Assembly: GCF_016920785.2 (NCBI RefSeq)
Contig: NW_024609846.1
Span: 109,172,831 to 109,236,830, forward strand
DNA length: 64,000 bases
DNA from: Ixodes scapularis
Taxonomy: Eukaryota > Arthropoda > Arachnida > Ixodida > Ixodidae
Direction of reading: 5' to 3'
A program made the position numbers and the translations under genes. A model generated the notes under the pieces. The model had not been told where the DNA came from. It saw only the letters and a list, made by a program, of their open reading frames with translations, and did not search any database. This document shows, piece by piece, positions 43,097-55,193 of the stretch; the stretch's first letter is position 1; every line of letters starts with the position of its first letter.

Positions 43097-43237
43097 AGGG
43101 AGTTTTCGCAGATCGTTTTGGCTGTCCCGCAACGCCCTCCGCAACTCGCTATATACCCGGAACTCTACAGTCAAGGCTATTGGCGGGCAGGCGCATCTTC
43201 GTTGCGGAGGGGGAAACGCATTCTATGAACACTCCCT
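43097..43237. mobile_element. MITE at the outer end of the left arm
   Basis: The 141-bp element has inverted ends: AGGGAGTTTTCGCAGA at the outer side and the reverse complement of AGGGAGTGTTCATAGA at the inner side. AAT occurs directly outside both ends. A GC-rich interior carries GCAACGCCCTCCGCAAC and GTTGCGGAGG blocks that can pair. Confidence 0.75.
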
Positions 43238-44148
43238 AATGTTCGTCAGCCCCCGATTTTTTGCAAATTCCACGCTTCCAAAAATTAGCGAAATTTAAGC
43301 ACACGTGGAAAGCGGAAATTTCGTGGGCCCCCGTTCCGGCGTCCCCCGTTCCGGCGTCTAAAATTCGCAAAATGTGGTGGGCACGAATATGTCCTTGCGC
43401 CCGATTTGGTCCTCGCGCCCGATTTGTGAAGAACTGGGCGGCAAGAGCAAAGGGTTTTACGTTGTTTAACTACAGGGCGCTCCAGATGGTAGTTACGACA
43501 TTCAAAATAAATCACAACAAATCGGCTTTGTAAGCTCGACAAATTTACTACATAAGTTCGAGTAGGTGGTGCATTTAATGTGTAAAAATATCGATAAAAA
43601 TTATTTTTGAAACAAGGGTTATAGCGCAGGCTAGCTGGTGAACGGTCATATTTATAAACCCCGATACAAGGGGGGAAAGGGAGACGAACACGACGAATTT
43701 GAGATGTAATTCAGTGTGCATGTTTTGTTTTACAGAGACACGAGCTGAGCTGGTTGCTGCTTTCAAAAAGAAGCATGTTACCATCCCTATGGTATTGAAC
43801 TCAAGGTTCGAGGTTTATGTGTGCCTTTAGTCTGTTTTTCTTACCTCATCTTCGACTCTGTTCAGAAGGAGGGGGTTCGTCTTTTGTTTCCCTCTTTCAA
43901 ATCAGCAGCATACTTCACCTCCGCTACCAGTGGGCAGTAATTGTGGGTAAAATTGAAGGGTTAGGCTAAAGAATATCTTACATTTTGTTCGCTTCATGAG
44001 TAATTGTTTCCATTCATTATGGCTGGTCAGGACTATTTGTACAGACACTTTTTAAATTGCTTGCTATTCTGGTACACAGATCCGGTGGATAGATACGGTC
44101 TTTGAAAGTGGACCACAAGCCGTAATTTAACACACAAAGTGCCACAGC

Positions 44149-44529
44149 TTGGCCACTCCTGGTCTCAACGGTGCTGTAGCCGCAGTTCTCCCTCTTCAGT
44201 TTCAAGAGACACTCTCCTGCTTGTTTCTCGACCGCATTAAATCTGAATTCGACACTCTTCAGTCTTACGAGATGTGCTCACCTGCTCTAAGTCAAGACAA
44301 AATTTCGCTGTACACGAAGTTACATCTCTTCTCCACTTTCGCAAAACGTCCTCATTTGTTTGGCGTCCTGCTTGCGTTGCAGCCGAAGTTTCCTCTCTTT
44401 AATCTTTTTATCCGCTTCAATGGTCCTCTTGTTGCTACTTGCCTCTCCAGCTTTCAACAAACATGTTTTATGTTTTCCCGAAGTACCTTACGCACTTTGC
44501 TTTCACTGTGCCTCAGCACGCTTGCGTAA
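44149..44529 (+). other. 126-codon open frame conserved between the arms (left)
   Basis: An open frame with the same start and stop exists in both arms (mirror at 55193-54813). The peptide (MATPGLNGAVAAVLPLQFQ...) is not recognised. The opposite strand holds a Lys/Arg-rich reading (RTIEADKKIKERKLRLQRKQ) that looks just as protein-like. Conservation of the frame may simply reflect high arm identity. Confidence 0.25.
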
Positions 44530-45354
44530 TGTTCCTCTGGTGAGACCTGCTTTCGCATACCGACAACGAAAGATTGGTTCACAGAGCTCTCCTCAGATGT
44601 GGCTATGTGCAACTGCGACCAGATGCGGCACACATTGCTATGGCAACAACGGCGTTGAGTCACTGACACGTGCATCAACGCAGCTCTTGCCTGTGCAGCC
44701 AGTAGCTCTTTTGCAAATGCTTACCCATGTATGCTCGTAGTGAAGCGGATACGATGCCCGGCTTAGACTCCAACAGTTGTGGGTTTGAGGCGGAGTGCCG
44801 GCGGCATGTTTTTCTTTTCTGAAATATAAGGTGCCGGCACATGCTGTTTTCAAAAGCTGTTACAAATCCTGGGACCAACAGACGCCTAAAGTGCATATGC
44901 TTTGCTTATAGATGCTATCATATTTAAAAGCGCTGAATCGCAAGTACAAAGCAACTGCGAGTTTACGTGCCTCATTGAAAGTACACTGGGTGAAAAGTAG
45001 TATAATCATAATTTACTTTCTAACCAACTTAGAAGTACCTTTTAACACAATATTTATCATATTATTTCGTTTACCTACACAGTGTTTTCTGCCAACAGGT
45101 ATCGTCCTTTACACACTAGAGTATGTAAAGGACGATATGCCAATTATTTCCTGTACTGACAGTGAATACCGGATATCTTGTCAGGGGGTCTGGAAGCATT
45201 TCTTCAGGGAGGGGGGAATCACAGGTAAAGGGCTGAAGCCTGCACCCAAAAAATAAAGGGGGGGGGGGGCAATTTAATGTGAACTATGTGTGTCCCAATT
45301 ATGTGTTGGAGTTTATATTAAATATTACAACACCTGGACCTTTTTCTCTTCCAG

Positions 45355-47932
45355 ATTTTGATGTCGCCCTCCCCTGCAGTGGGTGGCAAGTACAAGAAAA
45401 AAAAAAGACAGAGGACAGGACGTCCACTGAGTCGCTTGGGGAGCATGCCCGACTGGTTGAAAAGGTGAGGTCGGCAGAGCAAAGGGTGCTGAACCTGGAG
45501 CAGGAGCCCCAGATAGAGAGGACGCTATCAAGAAGAAGCTGCTGGCACTACTAGGTAAGCGTGGAGGCACTTTCAGTTGCTTACCTCACACACTACACAT
45601 TATGTGCTCACACTTTATCTGGGGGATCAAAAGTAATTTTAATTTTTTTTTGGTCGCAAACAGAAGTAAGCATGTACTACAGGGGTGCCTCAATGTATCA
45701 ATGAGTTTAAGAGGTGTATATAATTCTCTTTTGTTCTCTTAGGGTGCCAATGGAGCTTTGAGAGTTTGTTTCTTGTTGCTGATGGCGATGAGCCCGTTTT
45801 GCTCGGCAGCACTTTTGCTTTGATTGAAGAAATAATTTTCTGCAGTATGTCAAACAATCATGTCATACCAAGACACCATGGTCTGTGTGCATAGATGAGG
45901 CTTGAAGTGAAAGTTTGTTCTGCCAGTCAAAACATTTTAAATATGCACTTTCTGATGAGCCCGGCCAGCACACATCCTTTCGTCCATGGGGAGAAAGGAG
46001 TTCTTTTTGTTGAGGAGGAGGGAGTGAGGAAGCTGCTCGTAGGCATGACCACAGCACCAAAAAGGCTGAACTTTAATCGGGCGGCAGATTGTGCCTAGCG
46101 ACGCAACTGTGCAACTGGTTAAAAGGTGAGCAGACGATCTGCTACAGCATTGGATTTCGTCAGAAAGATTGAGCTTATATCTCGCAAACCGTTGGAAATG
46201 CTTGGCATGAACATTCGTTAGCTATTCGCCGGTATTTTTTTTTTTTTTGTAAACTAAACAACCTCTCTGCCGCGCACTGCCGGCGAACTTGAGCCCATTT
46301 CTTTTTTCCTCTTTTTCTTCTTTGGTTTTGTTTCTCATCCTTTTGTTTTGTATCGTGCTCGCGCTACTTTTCCAGCACCGGTGTGTTACGGAAAAACAAA
46401 TAAGCACACTGCCCGTAGTCTTCTGTGGAATGAAGTACTATGAAGCCCTCATGCCATCAACGAACCAGGAAAGTGCTGAAGACCGAATAATCAAGCTTGT
46501 CTGAATTTTTGGCGTCCGAAAAATCGGTTGACTCCTGTACCGTGTCTTTTTTTAAGGGTGTTTTATTATGTTGCAGTGGACAATGTCCCGTCTGGCGGTG
46601 TTGGGTCAGCTCCTCCAGCTTGCCCAGCAGTGGTTCCTGCAGCTGGCGCTCCTGCTTCAGTTCACGTAGTGCAAGCTGGTGTGAATCACGCTTGACCTGA
46701 ACAGGCCGCTGATGCTGCTGTTCCAGCAGCGGATCTTGTAGCAGGCCTGCCGGAGGCATTTCCCGAGTGTGTGCCAGTGCTTGCAGAGGTTGATGACGAG
46801 GTAAGTTCAGAATTTCATGGAATATTCATTTTAGATATTGGGCAAGTGGCTAAATTTTATTGTTTCCACAGCTCCTTGAATGAGGTTATTTGTATGCTTC
46901 CTTAAATTCAACCATCGGGCTGCTTCAAAATGCTGATGAATGTAAAGAGTAGGGCCGGGCATGGATACGATATTTCTTCCCAATTAATTGGCACTTTTCT
47001 GAAACGATTTCTATCTAGTGTCCTTGTCTTATTTCGAGCTTTTTCATAAATCATGTACCAAGTAGCCCAATTAAAATTGTGTTATAATTCGTACTTTTCT
47101 TTCGCTGTCTCTCTTTACTCTGAACTCACTTAAACGGTCACTTACATCCCCCAATAAAAGTTTTCATTTTTTGCCAGTCGATTTATTATGGTGTCGAAAG
47201 ACTACCAAATTAATATTTTGCAACAGTCACATATATTTTTATTAAAGGCAAAAAAACGCAACTGCTCAGAACCGAAACTGAAACGCGCGCGGAGGTCGGA
47301 GAAGTGGAGAGGAGAGTGTGAGTGGGCGGAAGTCACGTGGCTACACCCGACCGTGAGCTTTTTTGTTTTCCCCCTGCGTGTGTTTTTTTTTTTTTTGTGC
47401 ATAGCAGACGACATGCGTGGCTAAAACTGTTTGCTATGCGATTCCTTTGCAGTTATGTTTGTTCCACTCTGTGTTCTGTACTTCAAAATGAGTTGTTCTT
47501 TACATTGAGAAGTTGGAGACGAGTAGTGAGTGCTCGTGGTGAATTTTTGTGATTGGCTCCAAAAAGAATACCCCCAAGATGTTGCGTGAAGAGCTGCCTT
47601 GCATGTCCTGCGTCCGAAAAAAATGGTATTGTGCGGCAGACGTCTGCACAAGTTTCCGAAAGATCAATGAGATTGGGACCAATGGCTGGCTGCATTTCCT
47701 GTAGAGCATTTCTATCTATTTCTAGGTTCACCTTTGCCATGGTGTCTTGGTGGAAAAGGACAAACTGTTCTACGTGAGGGGAGCCCGGGGAGACTCCATG
47801 TTCGTTAAAGAGGCCACGAAGTTGATCTTCGGCAGGGAGAACCTGCATGGCCAGAGTGTGACTGGGGTGCCATGCCGGCACTTCAAGGGCGCCGTCGCCA
47901 AGAGGGCCCTGACTCCAGTCAAGTTGGCAGCA
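45355..47932 (+). pseudogene. BEN-domain gene, left-arm copy (three exons), with stop
   Basis: Three exon-like segments have good splice sites: 45355-45554 (TTTCTCTTCCAG| ... |GTAAGC), 46577-46800 (TTGCAG| ... |GTAAGT) and 47726-47932 (TATTTCTAG| ... |GTAAGT). The first encodes a coiled coil in one frame (LGEHARLVEKVRSAEQRVLN, then LEQE) but needs a frame change before its end to join the second. The second (VDNVPSGGVGSAPPACPA...) is Ala/Pro-rich, starts with the last two bases of a codon, ends on a codon boundary, and carries TGA at 46693-46695. The third is an exact 69 codons and bears the BEN domain. BEN proteins bind DNA or chromatin partners in the nucleus. Upstream and downstream exons were not found. 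Confidence 0.6.
47726..47932 (+). pseudogene. BEN-domain exon, left copy
   Basis: The 207-bp exon reads VHLCHGVLVEKDKLFYV, then MFVKEATKLIFGRENLHGQS, VTGVP and AKRALTPVKLAA. The pattern, with an lF-x3-L helix, SVTG and ALTP-x-KL, is the BEN domain core; the last helix would lie on the next exon. Flanking splice sites are strong. It differs from the right copy at about ten bases, changing six residues. Confidence 0.7.
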
Positions 47933-48887
47933 GTAAGTGCCCACTTCTCACAGATATCTCATACTTGGCGAGTCACTCAAACCTTATGGCTTCTGAAGTT
48001 GCAACCTGCTACGACAAAATTGATGTGATAAAATATTCCAAGGCTTTCAGAGCTTTCAGTGTTATAGGCTGTTGAGGGGTCACAGTTCGACTAGTTCGAG
48101 CTTTAGGAACGTGAAGCTCCGAGCGCAAAACCGAAATGAAGAAGCCCTTTCTCCCTCTTTGTTTTTAATATATGAAGAAAAGTAAAGTGACCTTGTCACG
48201 GTCATCTAGGTCCCTTGGTGTTTTCTGATGTATTCACACTGAGGAGGTTTTACAGTAACATGCTCCGCATTGCAAATATCTGCTAATCCCCGCAAGTTTT
48301 GGTAGAGGTCCATGATATCAGTGGCCTGCTCGCAGGACCTTCTGGTGAGGCACTTATTTTTTCTTTCTAACGAAAAGCTGGCACTAGCAAAGTTGTGAAA
48401 GTGAGTCTGTTTGTTCACTAGAACTGCTGCAACCGAACTATGGCTGGCTCTGTCCTTTGAGTACTGCCCATTTTTTCTGAACCGCCTTCTCATCGTGGGT
48501 GTTTCTCCTTTCTAGTGCTCAGTTTTCTTACCAGAGAACTATCTCGTATGAATAGACCATTCAAGGGTCGTAACACCAATATTAAATTAGTTAAATGGTT
48601 CTTGATATCAAATCTGTGTTGTCAATTTATATACATCCCCAGAACAACAATTGCAGGTCAATATCTTTCTTTCGCACTAAAACTGCCGGTCGAGAATTGT
48701 GTGTTCAGTGTTCCTTTCACTTGTTCCCATGGTGACATTGTTGGGCATGAAATAAGTTAGAGGTTGTAGGCAATCAGAGGCCCATGTTCATAATTGAAAA
48801 TACATATTTAGATTTATAGAACATACTTTTATTTATGTTAATAGGCATGCGAGCTGCTTAAGGATAGACGTGGTAACCCGGGAACGT

Positions 48888-48953
48888 GGGGAAAAAAAGG
48901 GACAGACAGACACAAAGCTCCGGAGCTTCGTGTCTTACGTTCCTTTTTTCCCC
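48888..48953. repeat. long hairpin centred on GCTCCGGAGC (left arm)
   Basis: Arms 48888-48921 and 48922-48953 are nearly reverse complementary, without a loop: GGGGAAAAA, AGGGACAGAC and CACAAAGCTCC pair with GGAGCTTCGTGTC and TTTTTTCCCC. The palindrome is imperfect through small indels. Confidence 0.8.
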
Positions 48954-49101
48954 TGCTTCAAGGTCTATAATTTTCATAAACACTGAAATGCAAGGAACAC
49001 ACTGTTGCAAGCAAACTTTATGTGCATGGTTGTGGAAAGTCACACCAAGTCTTTTCGATTTGCTTGAACTGGCCGATCTAGTTCAAATAGTGTAAGAACT
49101 G

Positions 49102-49390
49102 GTTGACCCGTATATCTCATACGGTGTTATGGGATACGGGTCTCCCGTATGCTGCTGGGAACCCGTACCTGTACAGGTTGACCCATTCAGATACAGGAAC
49201 CCGTTCGGATACGGGGCCCGTACCGGTACGGGTTGACCCGTTAAGGTAAGGGAAACCGTGCCTGTATGGGTTGACCCGTTTAGATATAGCAACCCGTACC
49301 TTACAGGTTGACCTATTTAGATATAGGAACCAATATTTATGCATGTTCATTTGTTCAGATAGAGAAACCTATATCTTTAAAGGTTTACCT
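49102..49390. repeat. CCCGTA/TACGGG minisatellite in the spacer
   Basis: About six diverged copies of a unit of about 40-48 bp run through the segment, with the core GGTTGACCCGTT-AGATA-AGGAA followed by CCCGTACC. Units become less alike towards 49390. Confidence 0.75.
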
Positions 49391-49671
49391 GTTCTGATGC
49401 AGTAATAGGAATCAACATGGTGTCCAACGTTTGCAAACGGATGGATGTATCTTTGCAGGTTTAACAATTCGCATGCATTTGTCATGCAAAGAATGAGCAT
49501 GAGCCAGGTCATTTCAGGTTATATATGTATTTAGTGAACGCAAATTGGCATCTGCAAAATACCAACAAGAAGCTTAACCTCTAAGCATGCTTAGAAGTCA
49601 AACTTCTAGTTCATATCCTGCAGTAGGATATTAACAAATTTGCATACTGCAGTAGATTCACCTGAGCTGTC

Positions 49672-49733
49672 TTCCTTGGAGGGGCCTCTCGGGGATGCCT
49701 TCATAGGTACTCGTTGAAAGCATCTGCAGGGGA
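49672..49733 (-). other. possible small exon in the spacer
   Basis: The minus strand has a pyrimidine-rich acceptor (TTTTCCCCTGCAG|) at 49734 and a donor CAG|GTGAAT at 49671. Between them 62 bp read RVPMKASPRGPSKEDSS in one frame. It lies downstream of the right BEN gene, on the same strand, and could be one of its 3' exons. Confidence 0.3.
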
Positions 49734-49856
49734 AAAGAATACAACAATAAATCATGTATATCTACAGTTTCCTGAAAAATTGAATATTTTACTTCCTGCA
49801 ATTATAAGCAAGCAATTTCCACTACAATTTATGCTTTGTTAATATCTTGTGATACC

Positions 49857-49952
49857 ATGTAGACCCCAAGAGCAGGCATGCATGATTCGGCCCGAAAGTT
49901 TTGAAGATGTAGACCCAACAGCAGGCATGCATGATCCGCCCGAAAGTTTTGA
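49857..49952. repeat. 48-bp tandem duplication in the spacer
   Basis: GCAGGCATGCATGAT and CCCGAAAGTTTTGAA occur twice, each after TGTAGACCC. Confidence 0.85.
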
Positions 49953-50363
49953 ACCAGTTCAGACCGAGTTCAGAGGAGTGCAGAAGCAGTGCGCAAGTCG
50001 GGCTGCGGCTGCGCGCACTTAAGCTGCAACGTTACAAACGACCCTGTAATTGGTTTCCGAAAGACCGAAGAGTTGCCATCTGTTACTGCATGAACGCTGA
50101 ACTGACTTCGGCCAGCGCAAGATTCTGTGGAACTGGGGCTGAGCTCGTGCAGCACTGGAATAACTCAAACAGTCCAGTTCAGCGTCCATGCAACTTCCGG
50201 TTGAATCTAATGAGTCAGTTCTTACACTATTTGAACTAGATCGGCCAGTTCAAGCAAATCGAAAAAACCTAGTGTGACTTTCCACAACTATGCACTTAAA
50301 GTTTGCTTGCAACAGTGTGTTCCTTGCATTTCAGTGTTTATGAAAATTATAGACCTTGGAGCA

Positions 50364-50431
50364 GGGGACAAAAAGGAACGGAAAGACACGAAGCTCCGGA
50401 GCTTCGTGTCTGTCTGTCCCTTTTTTTTCCC
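50364..50431. repeat. long hairpin centred on GCTCCGGAGC (right arm)
   Basis: The mirror copy is better kept: GACACGAAGCTCC pairs perfectly with GGAGCTTCGTGTC, flanked by GGGGACAAAAAGG and the T/C-rich partner. Confidence 0.8.
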
Positions 50432-51388
50432 CTTGTTCCCGGGTTACCACGTCTATCCTTAACCAGCTCGCCTGCCTGTTAACTAAAATAAAAGTATGTT
50501 CTATACATCTAAATTTGTATTTTCAATTATGAACGTGGGCCTCTGATTGCCTACAACCTCTGAATTATTTCATGCCCAACAATGTCACCATGGGAACAAG
50601 TGAAAGGAACACTGAACACATAATTCTCGACCTGCAGTTTTAGTGCGAAAGAAAGATTTTGACCCGCAATGGTTGTTCTGGGCCTGTATATTAATTGACA
50701 ACACAGATTTGCATCAAGAATCATTTAACTAATTTAATATCTGTGTTACGACCTTTCAATGGTCTATTCATACGAGATAGTTCCCTGGTAAGAAAACTGA
50801 GCACTAGAAAGGAGGAATACCCACGATGAGAAGGCGGTTCAGAAAAAAATGGGCAGTACTCAAAGGACAGAGCCAAACATAGTTCGGTTGCAGCAGTTAT
50901 AGTGAACAAACAGACTCACTTTCACCACTTTGCTAGTGCCAGCTTTTCGTTCAAAAGAAAAAAATGAGTGCCTCAGCAGAAGGTCCTGCGAGCAGGCCAC
51001 TGATATAATGGACCTCCCCCAAAACTTGCAGGGATTAGAAGATATTTGCGCTGCGGAGCAAGTTGCTGTAAAACCTCCTCAGTGTGAATACATCAGAAAG
51101 CACCAAGGGATCTAGATGACCGTGACAAGGTCACTTTAGTTTTCTTCATATATTAAAAACAAAGAGGGAGATAGGGCTTCTTCATTTCGGTTTTGCGCTC
51201 GGAGCTTCACGTTCCTAAAGCTCGAACCAGTCCAACTGTGATCTTTCAACAGCCTATAACACTGAAAGTTCCGAAAGCCTTGGAATATTTTATCACATAA
51301 ATTTTGACGTAGTAGGTTGCAACTTCAGAAGCCATAAGGTTTGAGTGACTCACCAAGTATGAGACATCTGTGAGAAGTGGGCACTTAC

Positions 51389-51595
51389 TGCTGCCAACTT
51401 GACTGGAGTCAGCGCCCTCTTGGCGACGGCGCCCTTGAAGCGCAGGCATGGCACCCCAGTCACACTCCGCCCATGCAGGTTCTCCCTGCCGAGGATCAAC
51501 TTCGTGGCCTCTTTAACGAACATGGAGTCTCCCCGGGCTCCTTTCACGTAGAACAGTTTGCCCTTTTCCACCAAGACACCATGGCAAAAGTGAAC
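51389..51595 (-). CDS. BEN-domain exon, right copy
   Basis: Mirror of 47726-47932 with the same 207-bp length and splice sites. It reads MFVKEATKLILGRENLHGRS, VTGVP, then CLRFKGAVAKRALTPVKLAA. Relative to the left copy the changes are Asp to Gly, Arg to Lys, Phe to Leu, Gln to Arg, Arg to Leu and His to Arg. The Phe to Leu change sits in the usually aromatic core of the domain. Confidence 0.6.
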
Positions 51596-53960
51596 CTAAA
51601 AATAGATAGAAATGCTCTACAGGAAATGCAGCCAGCCATTGGTCCCGATCTCATTGATCTTTCGGAAACTTGTGCAGACGACTGCCGCACAATGCCACTT
51701 TTTTCGGACGCAGGACATGCGAGGCAGCTCTTCACGCAACATCTTGGGGGTATTCTTTTCGGAGCCGATCACAGAAATTAATCACGGGCACTCACTACTC
51801 ATCTCCAACTTCTGAATGTAAAGAACAATTCATCTTGAAGTACAGAACAGACAGTGGAAGAAACATAACTGCAAAGGAATCGCATAGCAAACAGTTTTAG
51901 CCACGCATGTCGTCTGCTATCCACAAAAAAAAAAAAAAAACACGGAGGGGAAAACAAAAAAGCTCATGGTCGGGTGTAGCCACGTGACTTCCGCCCACTC
52001 ACTCTCTCCTCTCCACTTCTCCGACCTCCGTGCGCGGGTTTCAGTTTTCGTTCTGAGCAGTTGCGTTTTTTGGCTTTAATAAAAATATATGTGACTGTTG
52101 CAAAATATTAATTTGGTAGTCTTTCGAAACCATAATAAATCGGCTGGCAAAAAATGAAAACTTCCATTCGCGGGTGTAATTGTCCGTTTAAGTGAGCTCA
52201 GAGTAAAGAGAGAAAGCGAAAGAAGGGTACCAATTGTAACACAATTTTAATTGGGCTACTTGGTACATGATTTATGAAAAGCTTGAAACAAGACAAGGAC
52301 ACTAGATAGAAAACGTTTCAGAAAAGTGTCAATTAATTGGGAAGAAATATCTTATCAATGCCCGGCCCTACTCTTTACATTCATCAGCATTTTGAAGCAG
52401 TCCGAAGGTTCAATTTAAGGAAGCATACAAATAACCTCATTCAAAGAGCTGTGGAAACTATAAAATGTAGTCACTTGCCCAATATCTGGAATGAAGATTC
52501 CATGAAATTCTGAACTTACCTCGTCATCAACTTCTGCAAGCACTGGCACACACTCGGGAAATGCCTCCGGCGGGCCTGCTACAAGATCCGCTGATGGAGC
52601 AGGAGCATCAGCGGCCGGTACGGGTCGAGCGTGATCCAAACCAGCTCGCACCACGTGAACTGAAGCAGGAGCGCCAGCTGCAGGAACCGCTGCTGAGCAA
52701 GAAGGAGGAGCTGACCCAACACCGCCAGACGGGACATTGTCCACTGCAACATAATAAAACACTCTTTAGAAACAAGACACGGTACAGGAGTCAACCGATT
52801 TTTCGGACGCCAAAAATTCAGACAAGCTTGATTATTCGGACTTCAGCACTTTCCTGCTTCGTTGATGGCATGAGGGCTTCATAGTACTTCATGCCACAGA
52901 AGACTACCGGCGGTGTGCTTATTTGTTTTTCCGTAACACACCGGGACTGGAAAAGTAGCGCGAGCAGGACACAAAACAAAAGGATGAGAAACAAAACCAA
53001 AGAAGCAAAAGAGGAAGAAAAGAAATGCGCTCAAGTTCGCCGGCAGTGGGCGCCAGAAAGGTTGTTTAGTTTACAAAAAAATACCAGTGAATAGCTAATG
53101 AATATTCATGCCAAGCATTTCCAACGGTTTGCGAGATATAAGCTCAATCTTTCTGACGAAATCCAATGCTGTAGCAGATCGTCTGCTCACCTTTTAACCA
53201 GTTGCACAGTTGCGTCGCTAGGCACAATCTGCCGCCCGATTAAAGTTCAGCCTTGTTGGTGCTGTGGTCATGCCTACGACCAGCTTTCTCACGCCCTCCT
53301 CTTCAACAAAAAACACTCCTTTCTCCCCAATGACGAAAGAATGTGTGCTGACCGGGCTCATCGGAAAGTGCATATTTAAAATCTTTTGACCGACAGAACA
53401 AACTTTCAATTCAAGCCTCATCTATGCGCACAGACCATGGTGTCTTGGTATGGACATGATTGTTTGACAAACTGCTGAAAAATATTTCTTCAATCAAAGC
53501 AAATGTGCTGCCGAGCAAGACGGGCTCATCGCCATCAGCAACAAGAAACAAACTCTCAAAGTTCCATTTGCACCCTAAGAGAAGAAAAGAGAATTATAGA
53601 CACCTCTTAAAATCATTGATACATTGAGGCACCCCTGTAGTATATGCTTACTTCTGTTTGCGACAAAAAAAAATTAAAATTACTTTTGATCCCTCAGATA
53701 AAGTGTGAGCACATAATGTGTAGTGTGTGAGGTAAGCAACTGAAGGTGCCTCCATGCTTACCTAGTAGTGCCAGCAGCTGCTTCTTGATAGCGTCCTCTC
53801 TATCTGGGGCTCCTGCTCCAGGTTCAGCACCCTTTGCTCTGCCGACCTCAGCTTTTCAACCAGTCGGGCATGCTCCCCAAGCGACACAGTGGACGTCCTA
53901 TCCTCTGTCTTTTTTTTTCTTGTACTTGCCACTTACTGCAGGGGAAGGCGACATCTCAAT
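51389..53960 (-). CDS. BEN-domain gene, right-arm copy (three exons), no stop in exon 2
   Basis: The mirror exons are 53960-53762, 52743-52520 and 51595-51389 on the minus strand, with the same splice sites and phases. Exon 2 (VDNVPSGGVGSAPPSCSA, Ala/Pro-rich, to VLAEVDDE) is open throughout, and exon 3 continues in phase with VHFCHGVLVEKGKLFYV. Exon 1 is 199 bp, one A fewer than the left copy in a run of nine or ten A, so its frame is uncertain. If any copy is expressed it is more likely this one. The gene points towards the spacer, convergent with its partner. Not a complete gene model: the ends are missing. Confidence 0.5.
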
Positions 53961-54812
53961 CTGGAAAAGAAAAAGGTCCAGGTGTTTTGATATTCATTTA
54001 ATATAAACTCTAACACATAATTGAGACACACATTGTTCACATTAAATTGCCCCTCCCCCCCCCCCCCCCCCTTTATTTTTTGGGTGTAGGTTTCAGCGCT
54101 TTACCTGTGATTGCCCTTTCCCTGAAGAAATGCTTCCAGACGCCCCTGACAAGATATCCGGTATTCACTATCAGTACAGGAAATAATTGGTATATCGTCC
54201 TTTACATACTCTAGTGTGTAAAGGACGATACCTGTTGGCAGAAAAGACTGTGCAGGTAAACGAAATAGTATGATAAAATATTGTATTAAAAGGTACTTCT
54301 AAATTAGTTACAAAGTAAAATATGATTATACTACTTTGCACCCAGTGTACTTTCTATGAGGAACGTGAACTCTCAGTTGCTTTGTTCTTGCAATTCAGTG
54401 CTATTAAATACGATAGCATCTATAAGCAATGCATATGCACTTTACGCGTCCGTTGGTCCGAGGATTTGTAACTGTCTTTGAAAACAGCATGTGCCGGCAC
54501 ATTATAATTCAGAAAAGAAAAACATGCCGCCGGCAGTGCACCTCAAACCCACAACTGTTGGAGTCTAAGCCGGGCACCGTATCCGCTTCACTACGAGCAT
54601 ACATGGATAAGCATTTGCGAAAGAGCTACTGGTTGCAGGCAAGAGCTGCGTTGATGCACGTGCCAGTGACTCAACGTCGTTGTTGCCATAGCAATGTGTG
54701 CCGCATCTTGGTCGCAGTCGCAGATAGCCACATCTGAGGAGAGCTGTGTGAACCAGACTTGAGTATCATCTTTCGTTGTCCGTATGCGAAAGCAGGTCTC
54801 ACCAGAGGAACA

Positions 54813-55193
54813 TTACGCAAGCGTGCTGAGGCACAGTGAAAGCAAAGTGCCTAGGGTACTTCGGAACAACATAAAACATGTTTGTTGAAAGTTGGAGAGG
54901 CAAGTAGCAACAAGAGGACCATTGAAGCGGATAAAAAGATTAAAGAGAGGAAACTTCGGCTGCAACGCAAGCAGGACGCCAAACAAATGAGGACGTCTTG
55001 CGATAGTGGAGAAGAGAAGTAACTTCGTGTACAGCGAGATGTTGACTTGACTTAGAGCAGGTGAGCACATCTCGTAAGACTGAAGAGTGTCGAATTCAGA
55101 TTTAATGCGGTCGAGAAACAAGCAGGAGAGTGTCTCTTGAAATTGAAGAGGGACATCTGTGGCTACAGCACAGTTGAGACCAGGAGTGGCCAA
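54813..55193 (-). other. 126-codon open frame conserved between the arms (right)
   Basis: Mirror of 44149-44529, same length with about ten residue differences. The antisense Lys/Arg-rich reading on the plus strand (about 54900-55015) is also kept, up to DAKQMRTSCDSGEEK. The coding strand, if any, is undecided. Confidence 0.25.

Larger units (their letters stand above)
43097..49101 (+). repeat. left arm of the 13.1-kb inverted duplication
   Basis: The 6005-bp arm matches 50216-56234 in reverse complement along its full length, with scattered substitutions and small indels. About 95 % identity was counted in the BEN exon; other stretches look similar. The outer end is AGGGAGTTTTCG. The inner end is GTGTAAGAACTG at 49090-49101. 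It contains a MITE, three exons of a BEN gene, a 126-codon open frame and a long hairpin. Confidence 0.95.
49102..50215. other. unique spacer between the arms
   Basis: The spacer holds a minisatellite (49102-49390), a two-copy 48-bp tandem repeat (49857-49952) and a possible exon (49672-49733, minus). It has no inverted counterpart. About 500 bp of ordinary AT-rich sequence lies between the repeats. Confidence 0.7.

Noticed and set aside
45109..45142. 13-bp hairpin (ATCGTCCTTTACA) as a terminator
   Set aside because: It is a short palindrome in eukaryotic non-coding sequence, present in both arms; nothing supports a termination role.
47483..47944. 153-codon minus-strand frame across the BEN exon, mirrored at 51377-51781
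   Set aside because: It is antisense to the BEN exon, which has proper splice sites and domain homology; the mirror frame is conserved only because the arms are similar.
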